From Azolla caroliniana (taxonomy: Eukaryota; Polypodiophyta), in the NCBI GenBank assembly GCA_043228905.1, contig JBHGNT010000004.1, positions 4,526,001-4,590,000 of the forward strand: 64,000 nucleotides of DNA. Direction: 5' to 3'. Numbering within the stretch: the first letter of the stretch is position 1; each line of letters opens with the position of its first letter. This document shows, piece after piece, positions 12,301-23,146 of the stretch. The notes under the pieces are model-generated. The model was not told the origin of the DNA. It made no database searches and saw only the letters and a list, made by a program, of their open reading frames with translations. The position numbers were made by a program, and so were the translations under genes.

Positions 12301-12928
12301 CTTGATCACTCGATTTACATACACTGCTTTGAAGACTCATAAGGACAACCCATGCAGCATTGCATGCAAGAATGAGTAGCCAAGAAAGTTGCACCTTGGC
12401 CAAGTAAGTGAATGTGCATTTGAGAACGTACAAGAAACATTGACTTAAAAATGGAGCGAAGTGCATTTGAGAATGTACAAGAAGCGTGCATCCATTTAAA
12501 AAGAAGAAAAAACTAATCCATCTCCTTTTCCAAGTTTATCGAGATCAGAAAGAATCCATTGATGAAGATCGAACATAATCATTAAAATTGTTCCTTAAAA
12601 TTTAACGTCTTGAATATAATAATTTTAATCCAAAAAAACATTATATTATCAGCCATTCTGGCACGAGAACCTCTCAATGGCAAATCTTATATTATTATAG
12701 AATATAAGTGATAAATGCAAAATTTGGTACTCTGTTGTTTTGAGTTCAAGCAAAAGCTACAAAGATCTAATATAATATGTTTTCTCAGTAGAGAAGAATT
12801 TTGTGGTAGTATTTTTGCAACCCCACCCCCCCCCCTCCTTCCCTCCCCTTTGATCAATGATGTTATTTTTTATTATCATTTATGGTAATCAATCATCACC
12901 CCCTTCTCCACCTCATTGTCAGAAACTG
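9037..12928. other. AT-rich intergenic DNA, no gene recognised
   Basis: Short ORFs here match nothing I know. An (AG)n run at 9296-9337 is followed by (TG)n at 9341-9364. Degenerate ATCGTGG-type repeats with Thr/Val-like drift occupy roughly 11270-11480. A minus-strand frame at 9040-9271 (ELPIGKTNTPPRKEFPLAP) is open for about 75 codons next to the LTR and could be an exon fragment, but I cannot identify it. Minus-strand AATAAA at 12874-12869 lies about 55 bases past the stop of the next gene and is a plausible poly(A) signal for it. Confidence 0.6.
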
Positions 12929-13405
12929 TCATCCTTGATGATCATGACCATGATGACCATGAGTTGGGGAACCATGAGCATGGTTGTCCTCTTCTTGGGG
13001 TGGGACACGGACAACCACGGGGGAGGATTTATGCTCCGGAACTCGGACATGGACGGGGGAGGATGGGGTGAGTCCGGGGACGCGGATTGTGAGAGGGGTG
13101 GACGGGGTAATGTCGGCACCGGGGACATCGATGTAACCTCCCGGGACACGCACATGAACTGGAGGAGGAGGGCCATGCCCATGCCCATGCCCATGCCCAT
13201 GCTTATCATCTCCACCGCTACCGTCCACAGAAACCCCCTCGTCATCATGTCCATGTCCATGTACATGGCTACTACTTTCCGATAGGACCCGACCTCGAAG
13301 ATGAGCTCCATGAATGGTTTGAGGAAGTGTCATGGCTGTAGCGAGTAAGCATAGTAGAGCGGAGGAGAGGACGAAGGCGAGGTCGATCCTGAACCTCATC
13401 ATCAT
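12929..13405 (-). CDS. Small secreted His/Gly-rich protein, copy 1
   Basis: Single uninterrupted ORF of 158 residues from ATG 13405 (first of three Met codons) to TGA. Residues 1 to about 33 form a signal peptide (basic MMMRFR, then LAFVLSSALLCLLATA). The mature part is modular: HVHGHGHDDEGVSVD, a run of GHGHGHGHG, then repeats built on VRVP (VHVRVPGGYIDVPG, TIRVPGLTPSSP, VHVRVPEHKSSP, VVVRVPPQEE), ending in a His-rich tail GHHGHDHQG. No Cys remain after the signal. His/Asp clusters suggest binding of Zn, Ni or Cu in the apoplast, which is inference. A TATATATA run lies about 120 bases upstream. It has a tandem paralog at 19008-19490; the conserved core argues it is a real gene. Family not recognised. 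Confidence 0.75.
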   Translation of the reverse strand: MMMRFRIDLAFVLSSALLCLLATAMTLPQTIHGAHLRGRVLSESSSHVHGHGHDDEGVSVDGSGGDDKHGHGHGHGHGPPPPVHVRVPGGYIDVPGADITPSTPLTIRVPGLTPSSPVHVRVPEHKSSPVVVRVPPQEEDNHAHGSPTHGHHGHDHQG

Positions 13406-13546
13406 GATGATGCTACACTCGCAGTGGTGGGTGGGCAGTGGGTAGGCTCCTGGTGCTTGTGCAGGTGCAGGCAGCAGCTGCTAAGGTATGGGTATAGGAG
13501 AATCAGGAAGAGAACTGTGGAGAATATATATATGTATGTATTAGTT

Positions 13547-13571
13547 ATGGGATGGGATGGGATGGGATGGG
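13547..13571. repeat. (ATGGG)n pentanucleotide run
   Basis: Five perfect ATGGG units lie between the TATA-like run and a further (TA)n/(TATG)n stretch, just upstream of the His-rich copy 1 gene. Likely slippage-prone promoter-proximal DNA. Confidence 0.9.
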
Positions 13572-14164
13572 AGCAGCAGCCACTCTCTTCAGTTTGTGAT
13601 GGGTTCCAATGATAGACACACCCATATATATATATGTATGTATGTATATATTAGGAGGCGGGGGGGGACAATGTCCATCCCTTCTTTTGTCCACCCTTTT
13701 TGCTACTATTCGTGGGCATATCTCATTCCATATGCAATAACACTTATTCATCATTACATTTGCCCAACAACAACGCATGTCTTCAAAAGTCCTACCAATA
13801 CCAATGTGTGCATGCTTGTGTGTGTCTTGCATGGTGGATCGTAGACACTCATTGGGGATAGTGCAAGAGTGTTGATAATATTTTTGTATATGGATGGGAT
13901 CCACAACTTACACTATTAGAATCTGTTGCTCTTCAGTTTGTCATGTATCCCAACGATACACACACACACATTTTTTCCTACACCAAGCAAGGGTTTAGGG
14001 AAGTCGAAAATAATTGATTGTAGAAGAGTATGTGATGTATTTGTCTAGTTTTATGGTTGAATTGGAGTCCATATATCAATTAGGTCCTCAAATTATGGGT
14101 TTCTTAGACCGAGGGTTTAAGGAATTCAAAAATAATAGATAAGTCAATGTGAAATTATAGCTCG
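13572..14164. other. Intergenic DNA between His-rich copy 1 and the transposase relic
   Basis: Contains short TA/TATG repeats near 13625-13650, an eight-base G run near 13663 and a short CA run near 13960. I looked for a terminal inverted repeat of the following transposon and could not define one. Confidence 0.5.
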
Positions 14165-15890
14165 ATGAATTCAAGTCATAAGCAAGGTGTTGGACCTCGT
14201 TTGAATGATGAACAAAGGCTACAAAGTTTGGAGATAGTAGAACAGCCATCAGGTCCTTCTCTTCGCTCCATAGGTAGAAAATTTGGTGTAAGTGAATCCA
14301 CGATTAGAAGTTTGATCAAGAAGAAGGATGAAGTACAAATGTGTGTCCAATTAAAAGATCATAATACAAGGAAAACAACTTTTAAGAGATCCAAAGGGAA
14401 ATATCTTGAATTAGAGGAACGCTTGTATGCTTGCATTGATGCATCTCGTCGATTGTCAATTACATTGCCTCCATCAATTATTATGGAGAAGGCTCGACGA
14501 CTATTTACACAAATGAATATTTGTGATGAGGATTTCAAAGCAACTTGGGGTTGGTTTAGGAAATTTCATCATCGCCAATGTTTGAATACTATTAGTTTGT
14601 ATGGCGAAGGAGGGGCAGTTGATCGAAATGACCCTGAATTGTTGGTTCCTTTGGAAAGGCTCTATGCTATAGTCAATGAGTATGATCTTAGTTGTGTTTA
14701 TAATATGAATGAAACGGGCTTGTTTTTTCGATTAGTTCCAAGATACACAATGCTTTTGCCTAGTGAAGATCCTACAAGAACTCGAGGTAAGAAAAAATTG
14801 CTAGATAGAGTTACCTTAGTTGTTTGTTGTAATGCAACTGGAACTAAAAAAGTTCCTATTGCAATGATTGGAAATGCTAAGGAACCTAGTTGTATTGTTG
14901 GAAATTATTGGCCATTACCTTATTTAGCACAAAGAAATGCTTGGATTGACATCCCTACTTTTAATTAGTTTGATCATGTGTTTATACCTTTTGTTCGTTC
15001 TCGAACTAATCGCAAAGTGCTTCTAATCCTTGACAATGCTCCCAGTTAATGCTATCAAAGTGATTTTTTCCCTAGCAAATGTCACATCATGCAAGCAACC
15101 AATGGATATGGGAATTATTGTAGTTTTGAAAAAGAGATACAAATATCATTTGATAAGAGAAATTTTGAAATATCATGATAGCCCAAAAAATGTTAAGATT
15201 CGTTTGGAGGATGTGGCTAAATGAATGAGAAGAGGTTTTGTTGGTTTAGCTTTTGGAAAGTCAGCACATTTGCTAGATGGTGTCAATCTCATTGTTATTG
15301 CTTGGAATGAGATCAAGTAGGAGACACTTTTTAAATGCTATAGAAAGGTAGATATTATTCCATCATTCTGTATTAATGATGTTAAAGTCATTGAAATGGA
15401 AGATCAATGCCTTGGTGATCTTGTTGTTTTGTTATGTAACTGCAAATTGCTTGAAAATGCACATAATGTAGAAGAAATTCGAGAGGAAATCATGGAATGT
15501 GTTAATGCAAATGCAAATGAAACAGAAAAACTTCATCAAAATCTTCTTGAAGAGATTGATGAAGTTATAGCGCAAGCATCCAACACCAATGAACCACTTG
15601 CATATGATGCTAACGATTCAGATTCAGAGTTTGTTGAGATGCAAGATATGCATGGATGCTCAAAGGAAGAAGATGTGATTATTCCTAAAGTATTGCAAAA
15701 TATTGTTGATACTGAACTCATGCTCAACTCGATAATGACAACAACTTATTTGAGTTCTGAGAAAGCAAAGCAAGTGAAGTTAGCTTTATCGAGTGCTCGT
15801 AGAATTATTCAAGAAGCAAATTCTGCCATTGTTTCTAAGTGTATCACTAAAAGTAGGCAAATGACCTTACATGATTTTGGTATGAAATAG
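14165..15890 (+). pseudogene. Pogo/Tigger-type (DDE_1, CENP-B-like) transposase relic
   Basis: ATG 14165 opens 267 codons. An N-terminal helix-turn-helix (SLRSIGRKFGVSESTIRSL) is followed by a CENP-B/HTH second domain with TWGWFRKFHHR. The DDE region starts at YNMNETGLFFRL, where the first catalytic Asp of the usual NMDETGLF box is Asn. After TAG 14966-14968 the frame goes on through FDHVFIPFVRSR to LLILDNAPS with the second Asp. A frameshift then leads to QPMDMGIIVVLKKRYKY with the third acidic position (15100-15150). The C-terminal part resumes at 15396-15890 and ends in QMTLHDFGMK. Introns cannot be excluded at the breaks, but the Asp-to-Asn change alone would stop catalysis. Confidence 0.85.
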
Positions 15891-16025
15891 CGAAAGACTT
15901 AGAAATCTTATTTTTGTTGATTTTTTGCCATTGTTTCTAAGCTATCGCTAAAAGTGGGCAAATGACCTTACATGATTTTGGTATGAAATTGCAAAAGAAC
16001 TTACAAATCTTCTTTTATTGATGAT
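15822..16025. repeat. 102 bp tandem duplication covering the transposase C-terminus
   Basis: The segment GCCATTGTTTCTAAG through TTGATGA occurs at about 15825 and again at about 15927, spacing 102 bases. The copies are roughly 85-90 percent alike. The first contains the real stop of the ORF, so the second is downstream noncoding DNA. Confidence 0.8.
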
Positions 16026-16198
16026 TTTGTTGTTTTTTGAATTTTTGGAACATAGTCGTAATTTGATTCAATGTATTTTGTCATGAAACAATGCAAATGT
16101 TTTGAACAGGATTTTGACATCTATAAAAAAAACACACTTAATAGACTGTCGCACTTAAATGGTCACGCACTTAACCGAATGGTTACTGTAACTTCAAG
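16026..16198. other. AT-rich DNA downstream of the transposase relic
   Basis: No gene. Repeated CGCACTTAA motifs near 16150-16175 may be the eroded right end of the transposon, and the phrase TAATGGTCAC here seeds the minisatellite that follows. Confidence 0.4.
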
Positions 16199-16415
16199 TT
16201 TAATGGTCACAAAAGACATACAATAATATGTTTACTATATATATATATATATGTTTAATGGTCACAAAAGACATACAATAATATGTTTACTATATATATA
16301 TATATGTTTAATGGTCACAAAAGACATACAATAATATGTTTACTATATATATATATATGTTTAATGGTCACAAAAGACATACAATAATATGTTTACTATA
16401 TATATGTTTACTATG
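16199..16415. repeat. Minisatellite, four units of 53-55 bp
   Basis: TTTAATGGTCACAAAAGACA starts at 16199, 16254, 16307 and 16360, each followed by TACAATAATATGTTTAC and a (TA)n stretch of varying length. Units are otherwise nearly identical. Confidence 0.9.
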
Positions 16416-16460
16416 TTTACAATAATATGTTTACTATATAATATGCAAATGTTTTCTCTG

Positions 16461-16850
16461 TTTTTAGGAGTGACGATGGTGTGGGGGAACGAAGCAAATC
16501 ATGAGGGAATGAGGAACAATTTCTCATTTTTGTTGATTCATTGCACAGGACATTGGTGCTATTCGGCGAGATGGTGGATGTGGACTAAAGGAAGCAATGT
16601 GTCTGTTTTAGGAGTGATGATGGTGGGGGGATCGAAGCAGCTCATGAGGGGATGAGGAATTTTTTTTTATTTTGTTGTTAATTCCACAGGACATTGGTGG
16701 CATTCGGCGAGATGGTGGAGGTGGATTGAATGAAGCAATTTGGTTGATTTTAGGAGTGATGATGGTGAGGGGGCCGAAGCACATCATGAAGGGAGAGTGA
16801 ATAAGTTGTGGGGATCGAAGCAAATGGGATCTGTTTGCAACTGCTTTTGT
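16461..16850. repeat. Degenerate tandem repeat, period 142-144 bp
   Basis: TTTTAGGAGTGA starts at 16462, 16606 and 16748. Each copy goes on with ATGGTG, a GAAGCA motif, ATGAGG, and (first two copies) CAGGACATTGGTG and TTCGGCGAGATGGTGGA. The third copy is shortened. No coding role seen; unlike the neighbouring 53 bp array it is G-rich. Confidence 0.75.
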
Positions 16851-17559
16851 TGGGATGGTGAATCTTCTTACAGAGACGGAAATCTTCTTGCACCTGACAC
16901 ATATGATTGGAAAGACGGAGGACATGGAATCTGCAGCAGATCACTGGAATCAATGCTGTGTTTTATGGCTGGTTTTTTTTTCCCAACAGTTTTTACAAAT
17001 ACTAGAATCATTTCAGATATACTGTGGAGATGAAACAATATTATGTACTATTTGTATACTGCCTCCGGGCTTTTTATTAATACCAATGGAGCATATGTTT
17101 TATGGTAAAAAAGAAAAATATTAAAGGATGATTGCTTGTTCTTGAATTTACCGACATATGTTCTATAAAATTACCAAATTATGCTCCAAGTTATGAAAAA
17201 GTACTAACATGCACTTATGTGCATGGCTGTCTAATTTCAAAATTAGTAAAATATGATGCTTAATTAAAGTTAGGCTTCTAATTATATGAAAACCAACATT
17301 AAGGCTTCAAATATTCCAAAACGGATTTAGACTCAACATAGAAACATAACCACAATGCATGTATGGATACACATATACACAATCATACATCCAATGCTAT
17401 ATACATAAGCATACAATCGTACAAACATACATGCATGCACACATTTTACATAGATTTTACATATGTGTGAATACATACATGCATATTACATACGTTTGCA
17501 TACGTACATGAAGAAGATAATAAGTTAATTCAAAAACAAGTTACCAATCAAGGATCTTG
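16851..17559. other. AT-rich intergenic DNA
   Basis: No gene or clear repeat. A region of CATACA-rich simple sequence lies at about 17380-17500. Confidence 0.5.
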
Positions 17560-18330
17560 GACCAATTGAACACCAAGTATCATGGTCACCCTCATTAGAA
17601 TGAAGGGTACACAAACATTCTCTCAATGGAAACTTGTTGAAGAGATTGTTCAAAATTGCGAAATATCAAACAATAAACCTATCATAACGCCAATTATCGT
17701 GCCCTACAAACTACCAATGAATGATGGCTCTAAATTAGCTGAGGAACAAATCATGAACTCGCCACCTTATTGAAAAACACTTGGTAGTATAAGGTATGTT
17801 GTAAGTTGCACTTGCCCTAATTTATCGTTTAGTGTGGTTCTTTCAAGATTATATTGCACCAAAAGACCATCTTCTGGTCCACTTTGAAGCACAAAAGATG
17901 AGTACATAGTAACGACAATAACCTCTAAAGGTCTTTGGAATTGATTGGGGGGTGAACTAAAAGATCATCTTCCATTGCTCTCTGAACTATAGAAGTTGAG
18001 TACATTGTTGCAGAACTAATTGCAACATAAAGTCTTTGGATCATGATAATAATAGCAGAGCAATTGCTTGGGAGACTAAAAGGCAAATTTCCATTGCAGC
18101 ACTAGGAGTTAAAGGAGGAATTTGAATAAAGATAATAATAGAGGTGCTTGACATCTTTGAATCGAGCAAACTAGCAAAAAATTCTAAGATAAATTATCCA
18201 AACAAGCATAGTCGGGCGCGTTGTCACATCATCATGGATGTTGTTGAATATAAAGAAAGTGTCACCCAACAACTATGTAGATTGAGATTAGTAAAACACG
18301 ACAATTAGATTGTTCACATTATCAATGGAG
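17560..18330 (+). pseudogene. Ty1/copia pol relic (end of RT and RNase H)
   Basis: Scattered frames preserve the usual order of the copia RT/RNase H junction: KPIITPIIVPYKLPMNDGSK, then TLGSIRYVVSCTCPNLSFSV (cognate of the common GSLMYAMVCTRPDIAYAV block), then DEYIVTTITSKGLW (cognate of AEYMA...EALW), then NKHSRARCHIIMDVVEYKE (cognate of the TKHIDIRYHFIRE end block). Stops and frameshifts are many and no LTR was found, so this is an old fragment, unrelated in age to the copies at 39 kb and beyond. Confidence 0.65.
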
Positions 18331-19007
18331 TTAGTTCAACTTGTTATCTTACAACAATGGATTCTCTTAGGTAACAACAAACAAACATGGTATGAAACTC
18401 ATCGTGTGCAACCATCTTTAAAATATTTCGTCTTCTCTTACTCTTTTTATGTCCTTAAAACTTTGGCCCACTTTCTATAGTCTCGAAAATCCTTACAATG
18501 TGAATTTGTTTTCGGAAGAAAATTTCTGGCACTAATGTAAAACCGATTGACATGTAATTACCTCGTGTTAATCCTCGAAATTTCTTAAGTGTTTTTGCGA
18601 GCCACATTTTCGTCTGATTTTGTGGTCTCATTATAACCTGCCCACACTTCATTTGTGCCCAATGCAGAGGCTTTTAAATTCACACACTTAAGCATTCCAA
18701 CGAATTGTGACACAAACACACGTGAAAGCAGATGAAAAACAGGGGCATCCATTGCATCTCAATTCATTTCATTTCGTGATAGGAAAGTCTAGTATTCTCA
18801 TTATTAGAAGATGATGAAGCTCTTTGTTTATTGAAAGGACGTTTAACTCCATCAACAGAGTGCTTACTATGTTATTAATCAATTAATTTGGACTCAAATG
18901 TGAGTTCAAACAATCTGCAATGGTTTTATATACTATGAAAGAGCAATATTTTTTGTGGTAGTAGTATTGTAGCTTTGTGATCTTTCCTTGGTCCTCCTCA
19001 GGAATCA
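18331..19007. other. Intergenic DNA downstream of His-rich copy 2
   Basis: No gene recognised. The stretch TTTTGTGGTAGTA at about 18952-18965 also occurs downstream of His-rich copy 1 (about 12800), suggesting shared 3' untranslated sequence left from the gene duplication. A minus-strand AATAAA lies at 18832-18827. Confidence 0.5.
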
Positions 19008-19490
19008 TCATCCTTGATGATCATGGTCATGATGACTTTTAGCAGGGGAACCATGACCATCATCATGATGCTCATTATGACCATGACCATGGTCACCACC
19101 ATGTTTCTCCTCTTCTTTGGGTGGGATGCGGACGACCACTGGCGAAGATTCATGCTCAGGCACTCGGACATGGACATGGACGGGGGACGATGATGCGCGC
19201 CCCGGAACTCGGACCGTGAGTGGGGTAGATGGTGTCACATCCTCGCCAGGGATGTCGATGTAACCTCCCGGGACACGCACATGAACCGGAGGAGAGGAGC
19301 CATGGCCATGGCCGTGCCCTCCGTCGGGATGATGATCATGACCATCCGGGCCACCGATGTCGACCGAAACCCCCTCCTCATCATGTGGTGCTGCTTGAAT
19401 GTTTCGAGGAATCGCGGTGAATGAAGACGTCGTAATCATAATGAAACATAGGCAAGCCAGCAGGAAGACTCGATTGATCTTCATTATCAT
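19008..19490 (-). CDS. Small secreted His/Gly-rich protein, copy 2
   Basis: Single ORF of 160 residues from ATG 19490 to TGA, paralogous to the gene at 12929-13405. Signal peptide in residues 1-33 (MIMKINRVFLLACLCFIMITT). The mature chain keeps the order DEEGVSVD, GHGHGHGSSPPVHVRVP, GGYIDIPGEDVTPSTPL, TVRVPG, VHVHVRVPEHESSP, VVVRIPPKEE and a His/Asp-rich tail ending HDHDHQG. The GGYID-PG-D-TPSTPLT core and the SSPVHV-RVPEH-SSPVVVR core are shared almost word for word with copy 1, while the His runs and signal differ freely. That pattern suggests selection on the VRVP repeats. A TATATATATA run lies about 150 bases upstream. Function unknown; metal binding in the cell wall is a guess. Confidence 0.75.
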   Translation of the reverse strand: MIMKINRVFLLACLCFIMITTSSFTAIPRNIQAAPHDEEGVSVDIGGPDGHDHHPDGGHGHGHGSSPPVHVRVPGGYIDIPGEDVTPSTPLTVRVPGRASSSPVHVHVRVPEHESSPVVVRIPPKEEEKHGGDHGHGHNEHHDDGHGSPAKSHHDHDHQG

Positions 19491-20246
19491 GTTAGCGGGG
19501 CAGCCGGCCGGCCTGAGTACTTGTGAGGCTGTGGGTTGGTGGTGGGTATAGATGGATTTGCACGCGTGGGATTAAGATCAACAAAGAAACATTAAACAGT
19601 GGGAGGAGGATAGTGTGAGTGCTAAATGTATGTAATATGTGTATATATATATGTATAGTGGGTGTGTGTGTGTGTGTGTGTTTAGAGCCTCATGGGGCCA
19701 TTGCTCAGCTGTCCACCTCCTTATTTTTTGGGTGTCCATTTCCACCCCTTCTTTTGCTTGAATCTAATCTTGGGTAGTGTGTTAGGAGGTGGACATGCAG
19801 TGGTGTACATAATACACAGCCTTAAATTGTGTAGCACTCTCAACATTATGGACCCATGCTTTAGCTCTTCCAATTAGGCCTAACTAAGTTTGTATGTTAT
19901 GCCTTCTATATTAACCATGCTATTAACCAAACATGGGCTGATTTTAATCCATCTATTAATCAATTCTACTCCATGTGTGTGAAGTCGTAAGTAGATCATT
20001 TTGATGAATATGTTCCCTAACGGAACCCCCCCCCCCCCCCCCCCTTGGGCAATGCTCTACCTAAGCAAACATTAAGAAGCTCCAATATCGAGAGTTGAAC
20101 TCCACAACCGTGCTGGTCTAATTGGACAAATTCTCGCCCTTCATCTCATAGTGTACAATCGCCTCGCATGGATTATGCAATTGCATATAATCACACATGA
20201 TCAAGATAAAATGTGAATAGAGGAGCATGACTCTTGATGATCAATT
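19491..20246. other. Upstream and intergenic DNA after His-rich copy 2
   Basis: Holds the probable promoter of the minus-strand gene (TA run 19642-19651), a (GT)n run at about 19662-19681, and a 19-base C homopolymer at 20026-20044. No other gene. Confidence 0.6.
20026..20044. repeat. 19-base poly-C tract
   Basis: An uninterrupted run of C follows AACGGAA and precedes TTGGG. Long C/G homopolymers are rare in plant DNA; this could also be an assembly or read-length artefact. Confidence 0.85.
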
Positions 20247-20249
20247 TTG

Positions 20250-20966
20250 AATAAAGTTTTGGTCAATGAGACTATGTCGTTCGCACAAGTGTTTAAAACT
20301 AAGTCGTTATTAACAATTAGGCTTGTATCCCTATACCATGTCCATCTCTATGGATTCAATGTGGGTCCTTTAACTCTATCATGTGATTTTGCAGTTACAC
20401 ATTGTAGCGAAGTTTCGTGTGAGCGTGTTACTTGGGTGGGACCACGGGGGTCTCGGACTAGGGAGCAAGAAGGGGAGGGAAAGACGAGCACACAAGGCGA
20501 ACACACAAGGAATGGATTAACACACATTCACGATTACCCGGACCCCTTTATGAGGATGGATTATTGTAGCTTGGTAGAGGACAAGGTTTGGTCTACGATA
20601 TCTTCTTCAGTAATTTGGGTATTGTGGAAGGTAAGATGTAAATGTGTATTTCAGAAAGTCAAATAGAATGCAGTTGAGTTAGTCAAGAGATATGGTTAAT
20701 GCTTCTGTATGCAATAATTGGTGAGCATGATGTTGTGTTTCGTAAGCAACAACATTTTAGAGAAATGTGGACAAAGGCATGTCTTCACCTCTTTTGGGGA
20801 GAGAATAAAGTGGAGATACCCTCATTATGGAAGGATCCCGATTTTAGATGTGTAAATGCAATTTCTAAGGTAGTTGCATGAGGACTTTTGTTATTTGACA
20901 TGTTGATGTATGTATGGTGGTTATGTTTCGTGTATGAGTTCTTTGTAGCCTTTGGGCATCTTTCCA
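20250..20966 (+). pseudogene. Possible LINE C-terminal relic
   Basis: An ORF to 20666 ends in SSVIWVLWKVRCKCVFQKVK, resembling the W-x-x-W-K-x-R-x-x-x-F block near the C-terminus of plant LINE ORF2 proteins. Downstream frames (FGERIKWRYPHYG) are broken. The sequence then ends in a TTGATACCAAG...CAAAAAAGAAAA tail, which looks like a LINE 3' end and founds the tandem array that follows. Identification rests on this short block only. Confidence 0.35.
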
Positions 20967-21680
20967 TTGATACCAAGGTGAATCCTCAAAAAAGAAAACG
21001 AGGCTCTTTAGAGAGTCCCTAAACATCTCCTGCTCTCGATTAGCTCTCATGCTCATTGATACCAAGGTGAATCCTCAAAAAAGAAAACGAGGCTCTTTAG
21101 AGAGTCCCTAAACATCTCCTGCTCTCGATTAGCTCTCATGCTCATTGACACCAAGGTGAATCCTCAAAAAAGAAAACGAGGCTCTTTAGAGAGTCCCTAA
21201 ACATCTCCTGCTCTCGATTAGCTCTCACGCTCATTGATACCAAGGTGAATCCTCAAAAAAGAAAACGAGGCTCTTTAGAGAGTCCCTAAACATCTCCTGC
21301 TCTCGATTAGCTCTCACGCTCATTGATACCAAGGTGAATCCTCAAAAAAGAAAACGAGGCTCTTTAGAGAGTCCCTAAACATCTCCTGCTCTCGATTAGC
21401 TCTCACGCTTATTGATACCAAGGTGAATCCTCAAAAAAGAAAACGAGGCTCTTTAGAGAGTCCCTAAACATCTCCTGCTCTCGATTAGCTCTCACGCTCA
21501 TTGATACCAAGGTGAATCCTCAAAAAAGAAAACGAGGCTCTTTAGAGAGTCCCTAAACATCTCCTACTCTCGATTAGCTCTCATGCTCATTGATACCAAG
21601 GTGAATCCTCAAAAAAGAAAACGAGGCTCTTTAGAGAGTCCCTAAACATCTCCTACTCTCGATTAGCTCTCATGCTCTCT
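20967..21680. repeat. Tandem array, eight units of about 89 bp
   Basis: GATACCAAGGTGAATCC (once GACACC) starts at about 20971, 21058, 21147, 21236, 21325, 21414, 21503 and 21592. Each unit carries CAAAAAAGAAAACGAGG, CTCTTTAGAGAGTCCC, AACATCTCCT and GATTAGCTCTCA. Units differ by only one or two bases, such as CATGCTC or CACGCTC and CTGCTC or CTACTC. The inner CTCTTTAGAG is a small inverted repeat. No frame is conserved across the units. Confidence 0.95.
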
Positions 21681-22081
21681 CATTTTTCAGCATTCTATCC
21701 ACCTCTCAATGTATGAATGCTTAGCGATTTGTTGACAAGTTTTCTTAATTTTAAGCGTTAATGATTGATGTAGTTAGCATTGGAGATTTTACGATTATTG
21801 GTGATTTTTAAGTCTTTAAAAAGCTAGAAACTACTTTCAGCATAAGTTCCTCATATTATCATGAATTTGATGTTCAATCTAGACAAGTCAATCTGTAAAG
21901 AATCGGGTATGATTCTTTTGTAGCGGAAGAGATGTGTGTTATGTGTATATGTGAGAGGAATTAGAGAAGAGAAGAGAGAACACAAGATAGATTAGATAGA
22001 ATGGAAATAGAATACTCAAGACGAAGAAGATGTATATTCACAAGGAGAATATGAAATACAAAAAATGTAGCATTACAAGGA
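21681..22081. other. Intergenic DNA between the 89 bp array and the hAT-type element
   Basis: AT-rich, no gene recognised. Confidence 0.5.
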
Positions 22082-22667
22082 GTCACAACTAGTGTTGGGC
22101 AAAGTCCCAGGAACAGTGTCAGCGTTCCGGTTGGGTTGGGACATTTGCCGGTCAAGGTGGGGGGAAGCCGGAACTGATTCCGGCTAGAATTTCCCCAAAA
22201 CCGGAATCTAGCCGGTTAATATTTTTGTAACCGGCTATTTATGCATTTTTAAAAAAAATGTTAAAAAAAACAATTTTCCCTATTTCCCCCTCTTTCGTTG
22301 TGTTTTTCCTTGTTTGTTTTCCCCCTCTGGCTCCACTCTCGAATCCCTCTTTTTCATGTTTTCCCTCTCTTTTCATGTTTGTCTGTATTACCTCTTCTCA
22401 ATTGCCAATCCTTATGACTCGAAAGTCGAGACTTGACAATCCATACACAAGTAATCGCATATATTATCAATTGTTTACAAATATTGACATCAATCTGTAC
22501 ATTCGTTGGGGACTTGACTGATGCTGACAAATCCTCTATAATTGGTTATGAAGAAGAAGAAACAGTGGAGGAGGAACAACAATGGTGGAGGTAGGGTATG
22601 ATGCATTATTTAATTAATTAGTGTTAATTTAGTTAATAACTAGTCTTTGTATAAAAAAAATTAGAGC

Positions 22668-22704
<37 letters not shown>

Positions 22705-23115
22705 CCCGTCTTACTTGGCTTTCCTTGTTGTTGATTATGGCAGGCTTTTGTGTAGTGTTAATTTAGTTAATAACTAGTCTATGTATAGAAACATTAGAAC
22801 ATACAGAGAGAGAGAGAGAGAGAACCCCGTCTTACTTGGCTTCCCCTGTTGTTGGTTATGGCGGGCTTTTGTGTACATATATACATATGCATAACAACCT
22901 AAATATGAAGAAGGAGAAGAAGGAGAAGAAGAAGAAGAAGGTGATGGTGATGATAATGCAGATGGATTCGTGTAAGGGAAATTGTTGAGTTTCTTGATGT
23001 GTAGATTCTACTACCCTATATGTAGTATAATGCAGCATTGACGAAGATTCGATACCACTCCCTTTGTTAGATGTCTTTTTTGTTATTACCTAAGCTACCC
23101 ATAGACACAACATGG

Positions 23116-23146
<31 letters not shown>

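Noticed and set aside
13545-13904. Minus-strand 119-codon ORF upstream of His-rich copy 1
   Set aside because: Composed of translated TA, TATG and GGGAT simple repeats; no conserved feature.
20967-21680. CRISPR-like array of regular repeats
   Set aside because: The whole 89 bp unit repeats with no variable spacers, and the window is plant nuclear DNA.
22258-22521. 87-codon ORF inside the hAT-type element as transposase remnant
   Set aside because: Low-complexity Phe/Pro/Ser-rich frame with no RNase H or hATC block.
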